A DNA stretch of 22,862 nucleotides from CAZZEX01 sp964653285 (GTDB taxonomy: Bacteria; Chloroflexota; Anaerolineae; B4-G1): the NCBI GenBank assembly GCA_964653285.1, contig CAZZEX010000082.1, positions 1 through 22,862 on the forward strand. Direction: 5' to 3'. Position numbers and translations under genes: made by a program. Positions 1-7,982 of this stretch are shown piece by piece (position 1 is the first letter of the stretch; every line of letters starts with the position of its first letter). The notes beneath the pieces were generated by a model. It saw only the letters and a list, made by a program, of their open reading frames with translations. It did no database searches and had not been told where the DNA came from.

Positions 1-126
1 CAGCGCCTGCTGCGCCCGCGTCGGATCGGCGTTGACCGTGTACTCGTCCGGCCCGCAGGCCAGATTGTACTTCAGTGGCCTGGGCGGGGCAAACTGGCCT
101 GCTTCGGGCCGAACTGGAGACGGCCT
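1..126 (-). other. Coding-like remnant at left edge, unassigned
   Basis: On the minus strand this frame is open from a TAG at 127-129 to the window edge (42 codons) and reads like protein, including YNLACGPDEYTVNADPTRAQ. It contains no ATG, GTG or TTG to start from and is cut off immediately upstream by the TAG. It could be the start of a gene that uses CTG, a decayed gene piece, or chance. I do not recognise the family. Bases 130-238 show no supported gene. Confidence 0.2.
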
Positions 127-238
127 CTAGGAAGCGCAGGCTGCTGACGGTCAGGCCCGGGAGCTCGACCAGTTACCTCCGCTCCTCGAACTCCACCGCA
201 TCCGCATCCACGACAGTCTGGCAGGGCAAGAGGCCGCC

Positions 239-350
239 GTATCTTTTCAAAAAGCTGGGGCGAAAGTAGGTCGGATTTGCTATCCGACCCTGTATGGCGG
301 TTAGCAAAACCGCCCTACGTTGCCTCTACCCCAAGATATTGAAAAGATAC
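239..350. repeat. MITE-like element with terminal inverted repeats and two nested hairpins
   Basis: The ends 239-260 and 329-350 are inverted repeats matching at 18 of 22 positions, sharing the outer GTATCTTTTCAA exactly. Inside are two perfect hairpins: 269-276 with 282-289 (8 bp, loop TTGCT) and 296-302 with 308-314 (7 bp, loop AGCAA), bracketed by GTAGG (266-270) and CCTAC (314-318). No transposase and no obvious target duplication are seen. The build resembles non-autonomous palindromic elements (REP/MITE type). It fills most of the gene-free left end. Confidence 0.6.
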
Positions 351-383
351 ATTAGCAGGATTTACGGATTTGCTCACTCATAC

Positions 384-408
384 ACTTGTAACTTGCCCAC
401 TTGCCAAC
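384..408. repeat. Period-7 tandem array at stop codon
   Basis: Units ACTTGTA, ACTTGCC and (with one extra base) CACTTGCC lie side by side, followed by AACTA. The TAG stop of the secreted protein ending at 408 (cta at 408-410 on the plus strand) sits at the array edge. Confidence 0.6.
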
Positions 409-1766
409 TATTCCACCTGCCACACGTGTACCACTGTCTCTCCTGATGGCCCGGCCTCCCGTTCGGCCACGTATAACAGCCCTCTGGCCCGGTCGTAGGT
501 CGCGGCGCCGAGGGTGGCGCACTCTCCACCAAGCACTTCGTCCGCCGGGCTGTAGACCTCGTAAGGCAGCACTTCCCACGGCTCTTTGGTTCCGGCGATC
601 ACCGCTTTTATCTCTTCCGGGTCGTAAAAGAGGATCTGAGGCTCGTATGGATAGGCGTGGTAACCTTTAGACGGGACACAAGGGTCTCCGCCGCAGTGTT
701 CCTGCGTTCCGTAGCAGTTGTCTCCCAGCCCCTTTCTCCCGAATATCAGGACGGCGCTCGCGTCCGTGGTCTGTACCCAGGCCCCGCCGCCCCAATTGTC
801 TGCAGCCCGGTAGCCTGGAAAATGGCAGACGGCCGGGTCTCCCCAGACGCAATCGTAGATTTCGGGATAGTACAGCAAGGCCAGTGCGTCCAGGTTCTGC
901 TCGGACGTGGGAGGGTTGCCGTCCTCCCAGGGGGCGAGGGCATAAAGCGTTGGGCCTTGAGAGCCGCCGAATGCTCCGGCCTCTCGGTGGTTGCCAGCGA
1001 TGAGCCATTTTCCGCTCAGATTAGCGTCGGCAAAGCTCTCTGGGGCCTGGAAAAGATAGTTGCAGGTTTTTCCGTTGTGAAAGACATTGTCGCTCAGTGG
1101 GCGTGCGCCGATGTGCCACACGCCCTGGGCGCCGGTCATGTCGAGCGCGCTCCAGCCCAGCGAGTCCTGGTCGTAGCCACCGACGTTGTACCAATCGTTC
1201 AGGTTCCAGGCGATCTTGTCCACGTTGGGCAGATATTCCAGGCCGTCCACCTCTCGATACTCGCAATCGTCGTTGTAGGTGCAATTGTCCTTCCAGCCGC
1301 CAGTGATATCCGCCGGGGGGCGGAGTGCAGAGGCGCGAGGCAGAGCGTCGAAATTACCGGATATGACCGGCGCGGGGATGCTGATCTCGCCCACCAGGTC
1401 GTACCAGGTGTGGGCGGCGGCGTAGAGCGAGCCGGGATAGCCGTCGGCCGGCCCGCCGGGGTCGCCGGAGGGGTAGTAGGCCAGCGCGTGGCCGCTGTAG
1501 GCCCAGTCGTCGCCGGTTGGGTAGACAAAGGCCCCTTTGTAGACGAGAGTGGTGGAATAGATGCGCCGCGAGTAGTTGTTCGTGACGAGCGGCAGGTAGA
1601 GGGTGGGGCTGAGGTCGTCGGAGCGGGTCAGGCGGGCCTGGGTGATGGCGCCGGTGGGGGCGACGGGCGTCTGGGCGTGGGTTGCAGACGAGAGATATTG
1701 GCCGGCCGCACCCAGAGTCGCCAACGCCAGAACGATTGTCACGAGAATCGTATTTTTGCGGTTCAT
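408..1766 (-). CDS. Secreted protein of unknown function with N-terminal YLPLV motif
   Basis: The protein has 452 residues when started at the ATG at 1766, chosen because GGAGGAG lies just upstream; an in-frame ATG at 1787 lacks such a site. A signal peptide (MNRKN, then a hydrophobic stretch ending near SSATHAQ) predicts export. Shortly after it comes LYLPLVTNNYS, the short motif that two neighbouring proteins carry at their C-terminus. The rest is rich in Trp, Tyr, Gly and Asp with several Cys (for example TYNDDCEYRE), consistent with an extracellular beta-rich fold, possibly a propeller. I recognise no catalytic motif and do not assign a function. It is the last gene of a four-gene secreted cluster, 17 bp after its upstream neighbour. 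Confidence 0.85.
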   Translation of the reverse strand: MNRKNTILVTIVLALATLGAAGQYLSSATHAQTPVAPTGAITQARLTRSDDLSPTLYLPLVTNNYSRRIYSTTLVYKGAFVYPTGDDWAYSGHALAYYPSGDPGGPADGYPGSLYAAAHTWYDLVGEISIPAPVISGNFDALPRASALRPPADITGGWKDNCTYNDDCEYREVDGLEYLPNVDKIAWNLNDWYNVGGYDQDSLGWSALDMTGAQGVWHIGARPLSDNVFHNGKTCNYLFQAPESFADANLSGKWLIAGNHREAGAFGGSQGPTLYALAPWEDGNPPTSEQNLDALALLYYPEIYDCVWGDPAVCHFPGYRAADNWGGGAWVQTTDASAVLIFGRKGLGDNCYGTQEHCGGDPCVPSKGYHAYPYEPQILFYDPEEIKAVIAGTKEPWEVLPYEVYSPADEVLGGECATLGAATYDRARGLLYVAEREAGPSGETVVHVWQVE

Positions 1767-1783
1767 TTGATCTCCTCCACAAT

Positions 1784-3403
1784 TCAATTCCTCGACACCA
1801 ACGGCAAGTAGACGTGAGATGCCGGCCAGAAAGCGTTGTTAGAAAGGCCCGACCAGACCCCGGCCGTGTTCTGCCAGCGGTGCGCAAAGTAGACGTGGCC
1901 GCCACCGTAGTGCAGCACGGCGGTAAAGATACCCGTGCCGCCGGGCAGGGTATTGGTCAGGAGCGCGGCTCCGGCCCAGTTATCCGCGCCGATGAACGTA
2001 TCGGAGTAGCGCAAGGTGGCCGTGACCGCCTCGGTGGGCGAGGTCCAGGTCAACGTGGCGGTCAGCGTGGTGGAATCGGTGACGGCGCGGCCGACGCGCA
2101 AATCCGTAACGGCCTCCGGCGGGGGCGTGCCGTACTCGTCGGCGCCCACGTCCGAGGCGGGGCCGATGGGGCGGGCGTCCCCGTCGAAATCGTCGGTAAC
2201 GTCGGATAACGTGTCTGCCTGGTCTATGGCAGCCGTGGCCGATGAGACCAGATGCAGGTCGGCGCTGGATGGGTCCACGAACCAACTGCTCTGAGCATTG
2301 GTGACGTTGCCCGTACCGGTGCCGTTAGCGCCATCCCGGTTGAGCGCAATGTCCATATTGGTCAGGTTGTAGGCAAAAGTACCTGATGAATCGGAATAGC
2401 GGGCTTCCATACCGTGCGTGACGCCAGAAACAGGGTTGAAGAGCAGGGCCGTGTTGTGCGCCACCAGCCAGCCCGTGGCGTGAACCATTTCGATGACCAC
2501 GTCGTGGAGCATAGAAGCGTAGATAAAGTTGTTGCGCACGATGCCGCCGGTGTGGTCGCCCTCGCCGTGGCTGGCGTTGCCAAAGGAGATGCCCTGGTAG
2601 CAGTCCACCAGCAGGTTGCGCTCCACCACCGTGCCCGACGAGCCGGACCAGAAGAGGATGGTGGGGACCGGCGCGTTGCCCGGCGTGTGGATGCGGTACC
2701 ACTCATTGTCGCGCACGGTCCAATCGTGAGCGTCGTGGGCGCTGATGCCGTTGGTGTAGTCTTCGGGCGAAGTGGTGGTGTATTCCAGGCGCGAGCAGGC
2801 CAGCAAGCCGTCGTCGCTGCCGTCGCCGATGGGGTTGACTTTGACCAGTTGGTAGCCCGTGTCCACAATGTGCAGGTTGTACAACGTGGGGCGGTCGCTG
2901 CCTTGTACAGAAACGCCGTGCTCGTCGCCGTTGCGGATGGTGAGGTCGGCGATGGTGACGTCGTCGGCGTCGATGGCAATGACGTGGGTGTGAGACCAGG
3001 TGAGCATACCACCCCCATCCAGGATGACGTCATCCCGGTTGCCGGTCGCGCTGCGGATGGTAATGCCATCGTTCACCACGTAAATGGCGTCTTGCAGGTT
3101 ATAGGTTCCCGCGGCCACCAGGATGGTCGTACCGGGCGCAGCGTTGTAGGCTTGGTCGCGCAGGTCGGCCTCGGTGGAAACAGTGACAGTGGAGCCGGTG
3201 GGCGGTTCCAGCGCCGGGCAGAGTGCGCCCCCGCCCACTCCCCCCCTTCCTCCCCCCCCATTGGGGGGGAAAGAGGGGGGGACTGGCGTGTGCCACGCTG
3301 CTTCGCTGGTGGGGGCCGGCGTCAAAGCGCATCCCACCCCACTCGACGTTACCACCAGCAGGGCCAACACGGGAACCAATCCGAAGAAACGTCGTGCTTT
3401 CAT
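1784..3403 (-). CDS. Right-handed parallel beta-helix (pectate-lyase-like) secreted protein
   Basis: The ATG at 3403 (MKARRFFG) is preceded by AGGAGG and gives 539 residues. The N-terminus is a signal sequence ending in GVGCALTP, a weak lipobox, so it may be a lipoprotein. A Pro/Gly-rich stretch (residues about 40-55) comes from a GC-rich palindrome. The body (about 65-430) is a right-handed beta-helix type, with ADLRDQAYNAAPGTTILVAA and repeated short turns such as VTIADLTIRNG and GIVRNNFIYAS, as in choice-of-anchor and NosD/pectate lyase-like proteins. A fibronectin-III-like segment follows (about 445-525). The C-terminus is HVYLPLVSRN. Such proteins bind or cleave polysaccharides; the substrate is unknown and catalytic residues cannot be placed. 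Confidence 0.85.
   Translation of the reverse strand: MKARRFFGLVPVLALLVVTSSGVGCALTPAPTSEAAWHTPVPPSFPPNGGGGRGGVGGGALCPALEPPTGSTVTVSTEADLRDQAYNAAPGTTILVAAGTYNLQDAIYVVNDGITIRSATGNRDDVILDGGGMLTWSHTHVIAIDADDVTIADLTIRNGDEHGVSVQGSDRPTLYNLHIVDTGYQLVKVNPIGDGSDDGLLACSRLEYTTTSPEDYTNGISAHDAHDWTVRDNEWYRIHTPGNAPVPTILFWSGSSGTVVERNLLVDCYQGISFGNASHGEGDHTGGIVRNNFIYASMLHDVVIEMVHATGWLVAHNTALLFNPVSGVTHGMEARYSDSSGTFAYNLTNMDIALNRDGANGTGTGNVTNAQSSWFVDPSSADLHLVSSATAAIDQADTLSDVTDDFDGDARPIGPASDVGADEYGTPPPEAVTDLRVGRAVTDSTTLTATLTWTSPTEAVTATLRYSDTFIGADNWAGAALLTNTLPGGTGIFTAVLHYGGGHVYFAHRWQNTAGVWSGLSNNAFWPASHVYLPLVSRN
3241..3280. repeat. GC-rich palindrome inserted in frame in the beta-helix protein
   Basis: A run of pyrimidines (C-rich, 3241-3259) is followed after ATT by a purine run (G-rich, to 3280) forming a long imperfect hairpin. 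It encodes the PPSFPPNGGGGRGG linker just after the signal sequence, keeping the frame. Confidence 0.6.
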
Positions 3404-3459
3404 CCGATTAGCCTCCTTCGAGCGCGTCAGGCCCACGTAGGCGTGACACACCCCAGTCA

Positions 3460-3741
3460 TCAGGAATTCCGCAACACCAGCGGTAGATAGACTTTGTACT
3501 CCACCGCTGCCTCGCACCAATAACCGAGGCAGCCCCCATAGTTCGTGCTGCCGGACGTGCCGATGGCGGACTGGCCGACGGTGAGGTTGACGGCGTAGTG
3601 GGCGGAACTGGCCGCTCCTCCACCGCCTCCGGTCAGCGGCGTGAACCAGTCCAGGCGGTAGTTGTCGGAGGACATCGCCACAGCAACCCCGGCCAGCAGG
3701 AGGATGGCGACCAAGGCTAGGAGAAATGTTACTCGTTTCAT
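3460..3741 (-). CDS. Small secreted protein, C-terminal VYLPLVLRNS
   Basis: The protein has 93 residues. The ATG at 3741 is 6 bases after GGAGG and is preferred over a GTG one codon upstream. It has a signal peptide (MKRVTFLLALVAILLLAGVAVA), then SSDNYRLDWFTPLTGGGGG, a small domain with NYGGCLGYWCEA (two Cys that may pair), and a C-terminal KVYLPLVLRNS. Short proteins with the NYRLDWFTPLTG signature and a YLPLV tail recur in Chloroflexota genomes (recollection, not searched). The function is unknown; a cell-surface role is likely. It sits 14 bp after the upstream gene and 56 bp before the next, so co-transcription is likely. Confidence 0.8.
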   Translation of the reverse strand: MKRVTFLLALVAILLLAGVAVAMSSDNYRLDWFTPLTGGGGGAASSAHYAVNLTVGQSAIGTSGSTNYGGCLGYWCEAAVEYKVYLPLVLRNS

Positions 3742-3755
3742 CACTCACCTCCACG

Positions 3756-5009
3756 CTAGTCGTGTTCCAGCGTCAGCCGCACGCCACCGATCTCGACCCA
3801 AGCACTACTGTTGCTGAACGAGAGTTCCAAGGTCAGGTAGAGTATGCCAGAGTCCGCGGTCAACACATTGTTGGACGTCGTATCATAATGCAGCGTGCAG
3901 CCCTCCGGATTGGCAGCGTCCTCACAAGTGTAACCAGCGCCACCGACGTCCTGGATAATGCTGGCATAGCAGGAGGCGGAAGAGCACACGCCCGTTTGCC
4001 GGCGCAAGAGGACGGCTGTAATCGCCTCGGATGTGGTGTTGCCCTTCCAGTAGATGTCCAGGTCGGAGATCGTCACATCCTGTCCATAGAGAGGACCCAC
4101 CACCGTGATGGGGAGCATGACATTCTTGTTTCCGGCGATCACGCCGCGGTAAATGAGAGCCCCACCAACAGTGTCCATGTCGATGACTGTGGTGTCACTT
4201 TGCTGGTACGGTCGCACCCCGTTGCCGCTGATCCAGAGGTAGGACTTGGCCGTGCTCTGAATGACGCCGCTGCCCTCGGCGCTGATGGCGGGGCCGGTGA
4301 GGCTCAAGCCGGTCACGCCGATGCCGACGAAGCTGCCGCCAAACACGCCGCTGCTGCTGTCAGTGAAGCCGTACACGCCGTTGCCGTTGGCGCTGGAGCC
4401 GTACACGCCGTTGCCGTTGACGCTGGTGCCGTACACGCCGATGCCGTCTGTGGCTTCTCCTGTCACCGCCTCCCCTGTACCCTCGGCATAGGCGTACAAG
4501 GCGTCACTATCCCCGCTGCCGGTAGAGCGCACCGTCAGGACGCCGTCACGGGTATCGCTGATGATCGCCCCCGGTATCAGGCTGAAGGCATAGGGAACGG
4601 GGAGGATGGGCTGGCGGGGCATCATCTCCCCGTCGCCTTCCACCTCAATGCCCAGGTAGAGTGGCCGCCCATCAATGTTCGACACGGCGCAGTAGCCCAT
4701 GTAGGCTGTGAACAAGCCGTCGGTTACAACCACGTCGGTAGTATAGGGGAATAGGGGCGTCCCTCCTGAAGAGACGTCGTAGAGGCGGAAGGTGATGTTG
4801 TATGTGCCGTCGAGAGGGTTGCCGCTGGCGTCAGTCAGCCGCCCTTGGATAGGGATTATGTTCTCCACCGCCGCTGCCGCGCCGACATCTCCTTCCGCAC
4901 CGACTTCTCTCGCTGGCGGCTCCGGCTCCTGGGCTTGGCTCAGCCCCACCGCCAGGGCCAAGAGCAGCCCCAGAACCAATGCACCTATGAGAATTCGCTG
5001 TCTTTTCAT
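3756..5009 (-). CDS. Secreted surface protein with GVYG tandem repeats
   Basis: The protein has 417 residues from the ATG at 5009; an in-frame ATG at 5018 lies only one base after the AGGAGG site and is probably too close. Domains in order: signal peptide ending at SQAQ; a domain (about 45-130) with IQGRLTDASGNPLDGTYNIT and NGLF-like VTDGLFTAYMG, a module common at the start of bacterial surface and fibre-like proteins; a repeat region (about 165-235) of GxGVYGxS units; then a C-terminal beta-rich domain with four Cys (GVCSSASCY, YTCEDAANPEGC). Repeats of this kind resemble trimeric fibre or beta-solenoid stems (inference). There is no YLPLV tail, unlike two of its neighbours. First gene of the secreted cluster. 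Confidence 0.8.
   Translation of the reverse strand: MKRQRILIGALVLGLLLALAVGLSQAQEPEPPAREVGAEGDVGAAAAVENIIPIQGRLTDASGNPLDGTYNITFRLYDVSSGGTPLFPYTTDVVVTDGLFTAYMGYCAVSNIDGRPLYLGIEVEGDGEMMPRQPILPVPYAFSLIPGAIISDTRDGVLTVRSTGSGDSDALYAYAEGTGEAVTGEATDGIGVYGTSVNGNGVYGSSANGNGVYGFTDSSSGVFGGSFVGIGVTGLSLTGPAISAEGSGVIQSTAKSYLWISGNGVRPYQQSDTTVIDMDTVGGALIYRGVIAGNKNVMLPITVVGPLYGQDVTISDLDIYWKGNTTSEAITAVLLRRQTGVCSSASCYASIIQDVGGAGYTCEDAANPEGCTLHYDTTSNNVLTADSGILYLTLELSFSNSSAWVEIGGVRLTLEHD
4351..4470 (-). repeat. 30-bp tandem repeat encoding GVYG units
   Basis: GTACACGCCG recurs exactly at 4371, 4401 and 4431, a 30-bp period, with more diverged units on either side. Each unit encodes ten residues of the GVYGxSxNGN type. 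A multiple of three, so copy-number change would lengthen or shorten the stem without shifting frame. Confidence 0.7.
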
Positions 5010-5104
5010 TTGTCGCATACCTCCTTTGGGTTTTGTGCTGATAGCACGGATTGACAGAACTGCGGATCACGTTTCACTCTCCCGCGCATCACCTCCCTTC
5101 GAGA

Positions 5105-5138
5105 ATTGTTCATTGTTCATTGGCTCATTGTTCATTGA
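5105..5138. repeat. Period-7 tandem array overlapping stop codon of receiver gene
   Basis: ATTGTTC, ATTGTTC, ATTGGCTC, ATTGTTC, ATTG in tandem. The TGA of the receiver gene (tca at 5132-5134) lies inside the fourth unit. The rest of 5019-5131 shows only fragments of a dispersed CGGATT-type repeat. Confidence 0.7.
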
Positions 5139-5488
5139 TCCCACCCCCGCACCACATCCAGGTCCAGGTCGTCCTTGGGGACGAAAGCCTCGGCGCCCAC
5201 CTCTTCCGCAGCCGTCTGGAAAACCTCGGCCTGGTCGCGATAGGCACTGACCAGGATCACGCGCAGGTTGGGCGCCAGTGCCTTGAGACAGACCGTGCCC
5301 TCCACTCCGTTGACGCCCGGCAGTCTCACGTCCACCACCGCCAGGTCGGGTTGCAGTGTCTGCACCTGCGCTTCGGCTTCAGGGATGTCCCCTGCCTCGC
5401 CGACGACGGTCAGCCCGGCGTAGGTCAGCAGTTGGCGCAGTTGGCGGCGAAAGGCGGGTTGGTCGTCTACGATCAGGACACGGGTCAT
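5132..5488 (-). CDS. Single-domain response regulator (receiver only)
   Basis: The protein has 118 residues, one CheY-like receiver and no output domain. The acidic pocket D8-D9, phospho-acceptor D53 (VVDVRLPG), S81 and K105 are all present, so it should accept phosphate. GAGGG precedes the ATG at 5488. It lies 196 bp after the histidine kinase gene on the same strand but has its own candidate promoter at 5533-5561. The kinase next to it is the likely phosphodonor; the target is unknown. The C-terminus is short after the lysine (DDLDLDVVRGWDQ), so the last helix is cut or altered, and its last codons run into a tandem repeat. Confidence 0.88.
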   Translation of the reverse strand: MTRVLIVDDQPAFRRQLRQLLTYAGLTVVGEAGDIPEAEAQVQTLQPDLAVVDVRLPGVNGVEGTVCLKALAPNLRVILVSAYRDQAEVFQTAAEEVGAEAFVPKDDLDLDVVRGWDQ

Positions 5489-5532
5489 TGTTCCCTCAGA
5501 ACACGGATTGGCAGGATTTGCGGATCAGTATC

Positions 5533-5561
5533 AGTGTAGCATAAATCCGTCCGTGTGTCAT
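5533..5561 (-). promoter_or_regulatory. Candidate sigma70-type promoter of the orphan receiver
   Basis: On the minus strand ATGACA (5556-5561) is followed after 17 bases by TACACT (5533-5538): 5 of 6 and 4 of 6 matches to consensus. The predicted start near 5526 gives a leader of about 38 bases before the ATG at 5488. Confidence 0.5.
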
Positions 5562-5595
5562 CGGGGCGGGGTACTGTTTTTTGGGGGGAAGAGTC

Positions 5596-5636
5596 GGTAC
5601 TGGGGTACTGGCCGAGTCAGCGAGTCAGCGAATCGG
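5596..5636. repeat. Period-8 tandem repeats after the kinase gene
   Basis: GGTACTGG occurs twice in tandem (5596-5611), then GAGTCAGC twice (5613-5628) followed by the related GAATCGGC. They lie about 40-90 bp past the stop of the histidine kinase. Confidence 0.6.
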
Positions 5637-5684
5637 CAAGTCTATGTCAGACAATGCGCGGCGAGTCGCTCTGATCTGCTAATC

Positions 5685-7982
5685 CTACGAATCCGTGTCC
5701 TTGACCACGCGCACGGTCGTTCCCTGGCCGGGGGCCGATTCCACCGCCCACGTGCCGCCGATGAGTTCAACCCGCTCCTGCATCCCTGCCAGGCCAAAGT
5801 GACCCCGCGCAGCCAGGTCGTGGAGGGCGGCGGGCACGACAAAGCCCTGCCCATCGTCGTGGATGGTCAGGACGAGACGCGAGTCCTCCCAGGCCAGCCG
5901 GACGGTGACCTGCCGGGCCGCCGCGTGGCGGGCAACGTTTGCCAGCGCCTCCTGCACCACCCGGTAGAGGTTGACGGACACCTCCCCCGGCAGGGGACGC
6001 AGCGTCGCGTCGGGAGGCAGGTCAAGACGTACCTCTACGCCACTCTGGGCCGACCAGTCGCCGGCCAGGGCGCGGAGGGCGGCCCCCAGCCCCAGCGTGT
6101 CCAGCATCGGCGGGCGCAGTTCGACGCACACTTGCCGTAGGTCAGCCAACAACTGTCGCACCTCAGCCCGCATGTCCTTCAGGGCCTCCGTGAGCGGTGA
6201 GTCGCCCTCATCCCCTCCCCTGCCCTCCCCCTCTCCCAAAGTTTGGGAGAGGGGGAGGGTGACGCCGGAGGCGGCGGGTGGGGGCGAGGGCTGGCTCAGG
6301 AGCAAGCCCAGTTGCAGGTTCAAGCCCACCAGGGCCTGGATGGGCCTATCGTGCAGGTCGCGGGCCAGGCGGGCCCGCTCCTCCTCGCGGGAGCGAAGCA
6401 GTTGGCGCTGCATGGCGCGGATCTCGTCCAGTTGACGGCGTAGCGTCTCCACCAGGAGTACGTTGCCCAGGGCGACCTCGGCCTGGCGGGCCAACGTTTG
6501 GAGGATGCGGCGGTCGCTGGCGCTCAAGTCGTCCCCATCACGGTGCGGCCCGACAGTCCATAGACCGCGCACCTGGCTCTGGAAGGTGAGGGGGAACTGG
6601 GGAGAGGGAGAGGGGGGAAGAGGGGGAGATTGGTCTGGCTCCCCGATCCACAGTTGGCCGGGGTGCAACTGCATCAGTTCCGACACCTGGCGGGTCAGGA
6701 CGCCGGCCAGTTGCTCCCGCTCGAGGGTGCGGGCGAGGGCAGCGCTGACTGTCTCTACCACGCCTGGGTAGTCGTACCAGCCGCCATAGAAGATATTATC
6801 TACCAACCGTTGCACTTGCGCTCGTGTTCGGTCAAAGGTCAACCCCACCAGCAATGTCAGACCAGCAGCGATCATCGTCTGGAGCAGCAAATCGCCGGGC
6901 AGGAAGCGGTAGAGCAACAGGAGTGGTCCCAGGAAGAGGGTGAAGATGCCCAGTGATAGGAGGACATAGACCATCGCCCGATTGAGCAGGCGGTCTATGC
7001 CAAACAGATTGTGGTGTGCGGTGGCGTAGAGATAACATAGCGGAACGAGGATCAGGAACAGGCTCACCAGCCATCCTGGTATCAGAGTAGGTATCCCGAC
7101 GATGGAGGGCAGGAAGTAAGAGAGAAGGGGCGGGATCGCGGCCAGGAGGGTGCCAAAGAGGACGAGACGCAGGCGGCGGCGGCCGTCGGGGGTGGCCCGG
7201 CGCAGGTAGACGCAGACCAGGACAGCGATGGCGACGACGATCTCCAGAGCGGTGTAGAAGGCGCTCAATCGCCACCCCAGGACGGTGCGCGACAGTCCGC
7301 CAGCCGCAGCCACCAATGCCAGTCCGTAGAGCAGGCTCAGTCCCCGGCGACGCTGGCGAGGAGTACCTAACGACACCGGGAAGGTGAGGTGATAGTGCAG
7401 TAGAAGAGGGGCTACCAGGTGGAAACAGACGATGCTCAGTGAAACCATCCAGCGAGGGATAGGCCAGGGGGCGGGATGGGCCAGCGGAGGCAGCAGGGCA
7501 ATGGCGATGGTCTGAGCCAGCAGGAAAAAGAGGCGTACCTCCTTCTGCCGGAAGCGCCGCAGGAGCAACAGTGTGCCGGCGCCCCAGAAGGTCAGGACGA
7601 CGACGGCGGCGCTGATCAGGGGCAAGAGATTGACCCTCGCCAGTGGAACTACCGGCAACTCTAGTGTCAGGCGCCGGCCGTCCCGCTCGATTTCCATCGC
7701 ACAGTTCCCCACCGGCGGGTCGCGCCACTCGGCAAAGGGGATACCATCCACAGTCAAAATGACGTCGCCTGGCAGCAGCCCGGCCCAGTCGGCAAAACTC
7801 CCAAAAGGGACCTCGTGGATCAGGCCCGTGTTTCCATCAAAGCTAAAGTCCAGCACTGGCGTGCGCCATTGAAAATAGATGTCGTATCCCACCAGTATCG
7901 GGACCGCCAGCGCCAGCAGGACAAGGGGCCAGTAGGGGCGCGGTGACCGCGCCCCTACCGAGCGACTTGGCTCAAGGCTCAT
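5685..7982 (-). CDS. PDZ-containing multi-TM sensor histidine kinase, HisKA_3 (NarX/ComP type)
   Basis: The protein has 765 residues from the ATG at 7982, preceded by AGGAGG at good spacing. Order: one TM (about 18-35); an exported PDZ-like domain (about 45-110, FADWAGLLPGDVILTVDGIP); eight or nine TM helices (about 117-384); a GAF-like region (about 405-510); a coiled coil; HisKA_3 with phospho-His H544 in RDLHDRPIQ; and HATPase with N682 and DDGQG (709-713). PDZ plus many TMs recalls ComP of Bacillus (comparison only). Two low-complexity inserts interrupt it: QSPPLPPSPSPQ (451-462) and a longer one (564-597) between the two dimerisation helices. Residues 9-17 are encoded by a palindrome. 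The start overlaps the upstream regulator by 11 bp, so they form a two-component pair. Confidence 0.92.
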   Translation of the reverse strand: MSLEPSRSVGARSPRPYWPLVLLALAVPILVGYDIYFQWRTPVLDFSFDGNTGLIHEVPFGSFADWAGLLPGDVILTVDGIPFAEWRDPPVGNCAMEIERDGRRLTLELPVVPLARVNLLPLISAAVVVLTFWGAGTLLLLRRFRQKEVRLFFLLAQTIAIALLPPLAHPAPWPIPRWMVSLSIVCFHLVAPLLLHYHLTFPVSLGTPRQRRRGLSLLYGLALVAAAGGLSRTVLGWRLSAFYTALEIVVAIAVLVCVYLRRATPDGRRRLRLVLFGTLLAAIPPLLSYFLPSIVGIPTLIPGWLVSLFLILVPLCYLYATAHHNLFGIDRLLNRAMVYVLLSLGIFTLFLGPLLLLYRFLPGDLLLQTMIAAGLTLLVGLTFDRTRAQVQRLVDNIFYGGWYDYPGVVETVSAALARTLEREQLAGVLTRQVSELMQLHPGQLWIGEPDQSPPLPPSPSPQFPLTFQSQVRGLWTVGPHRDGDDLSASDRRILQTLARQAEVALGNVLLVETLRRQLDEIRAMQRQLLRSREEERARLARDLHDRPIQALVGLNLQLGLLLSQPSPPPAASGVTLPLSQTLGEGEGRGGDEGDSPLTEALKDMRAEVRQLLADLRQVCVELRPPMLDTLGLGAALRALAGDWSAQSGVEVRLDLPPDATLRPLPGEVSVNLYRVVQEALANVARHAAARQVTVRLAWEDSRLVLTIHDDGQGFVVPAALHDLAARGHFGLAGMQERVELIGGTWAVESAPGQGTTVRVVKDTDS
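6223..6259. repeat. GC-rich palindrome inserted in frame in the kinase dimerisation domain
   Basis: A 17-bp perfect inverted repeat (CCTCCCCCTCTCCCAAA against its complement) with a tiny centre. With its C- and G-rich flanks (about 6200-6290) it encodes the Pro/Gly/Glu-rich segment at residues 564-597 of the kinase. Confidence 0.75.
6582..6632. repeat. Purine-rich low-complexity insert in the kinase GAF-like region
   Basis: A run of G and A on the plus strand encodes QSPPLPPSPSPQFPL on the minus strand. It is not palindromic but resembles one arm of the other GC-rich inserts. Confidence 0.45.
7932..7958. repeat. 27-bp perfect palindrome, copy 1, inside the kinase N-terminus
   Basis: Thirteen-base arms (GTAGGGGCGCGGT and its complement) flank a single central G. 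It encodes residues 9-17 of the kinase (VGARSPRPY). A near-identical copy is at 8696-8722. Confidence 0.8.

Noticed and set aside
657..1811. Long plus-strand open frame of 384 codons
   Set aside because: Lies fully opposite the secreted protein with signal peptide and ribosome site; its translation is Val/Gly/Arg-rich without domains, a shadow of GC-rich coding DNA.
5019..5131. A small gene between the secreted cluster and the receiver
   Set aside because: Only short frames made of repeat sequence; no ribosome site with a plausible coding stretch.
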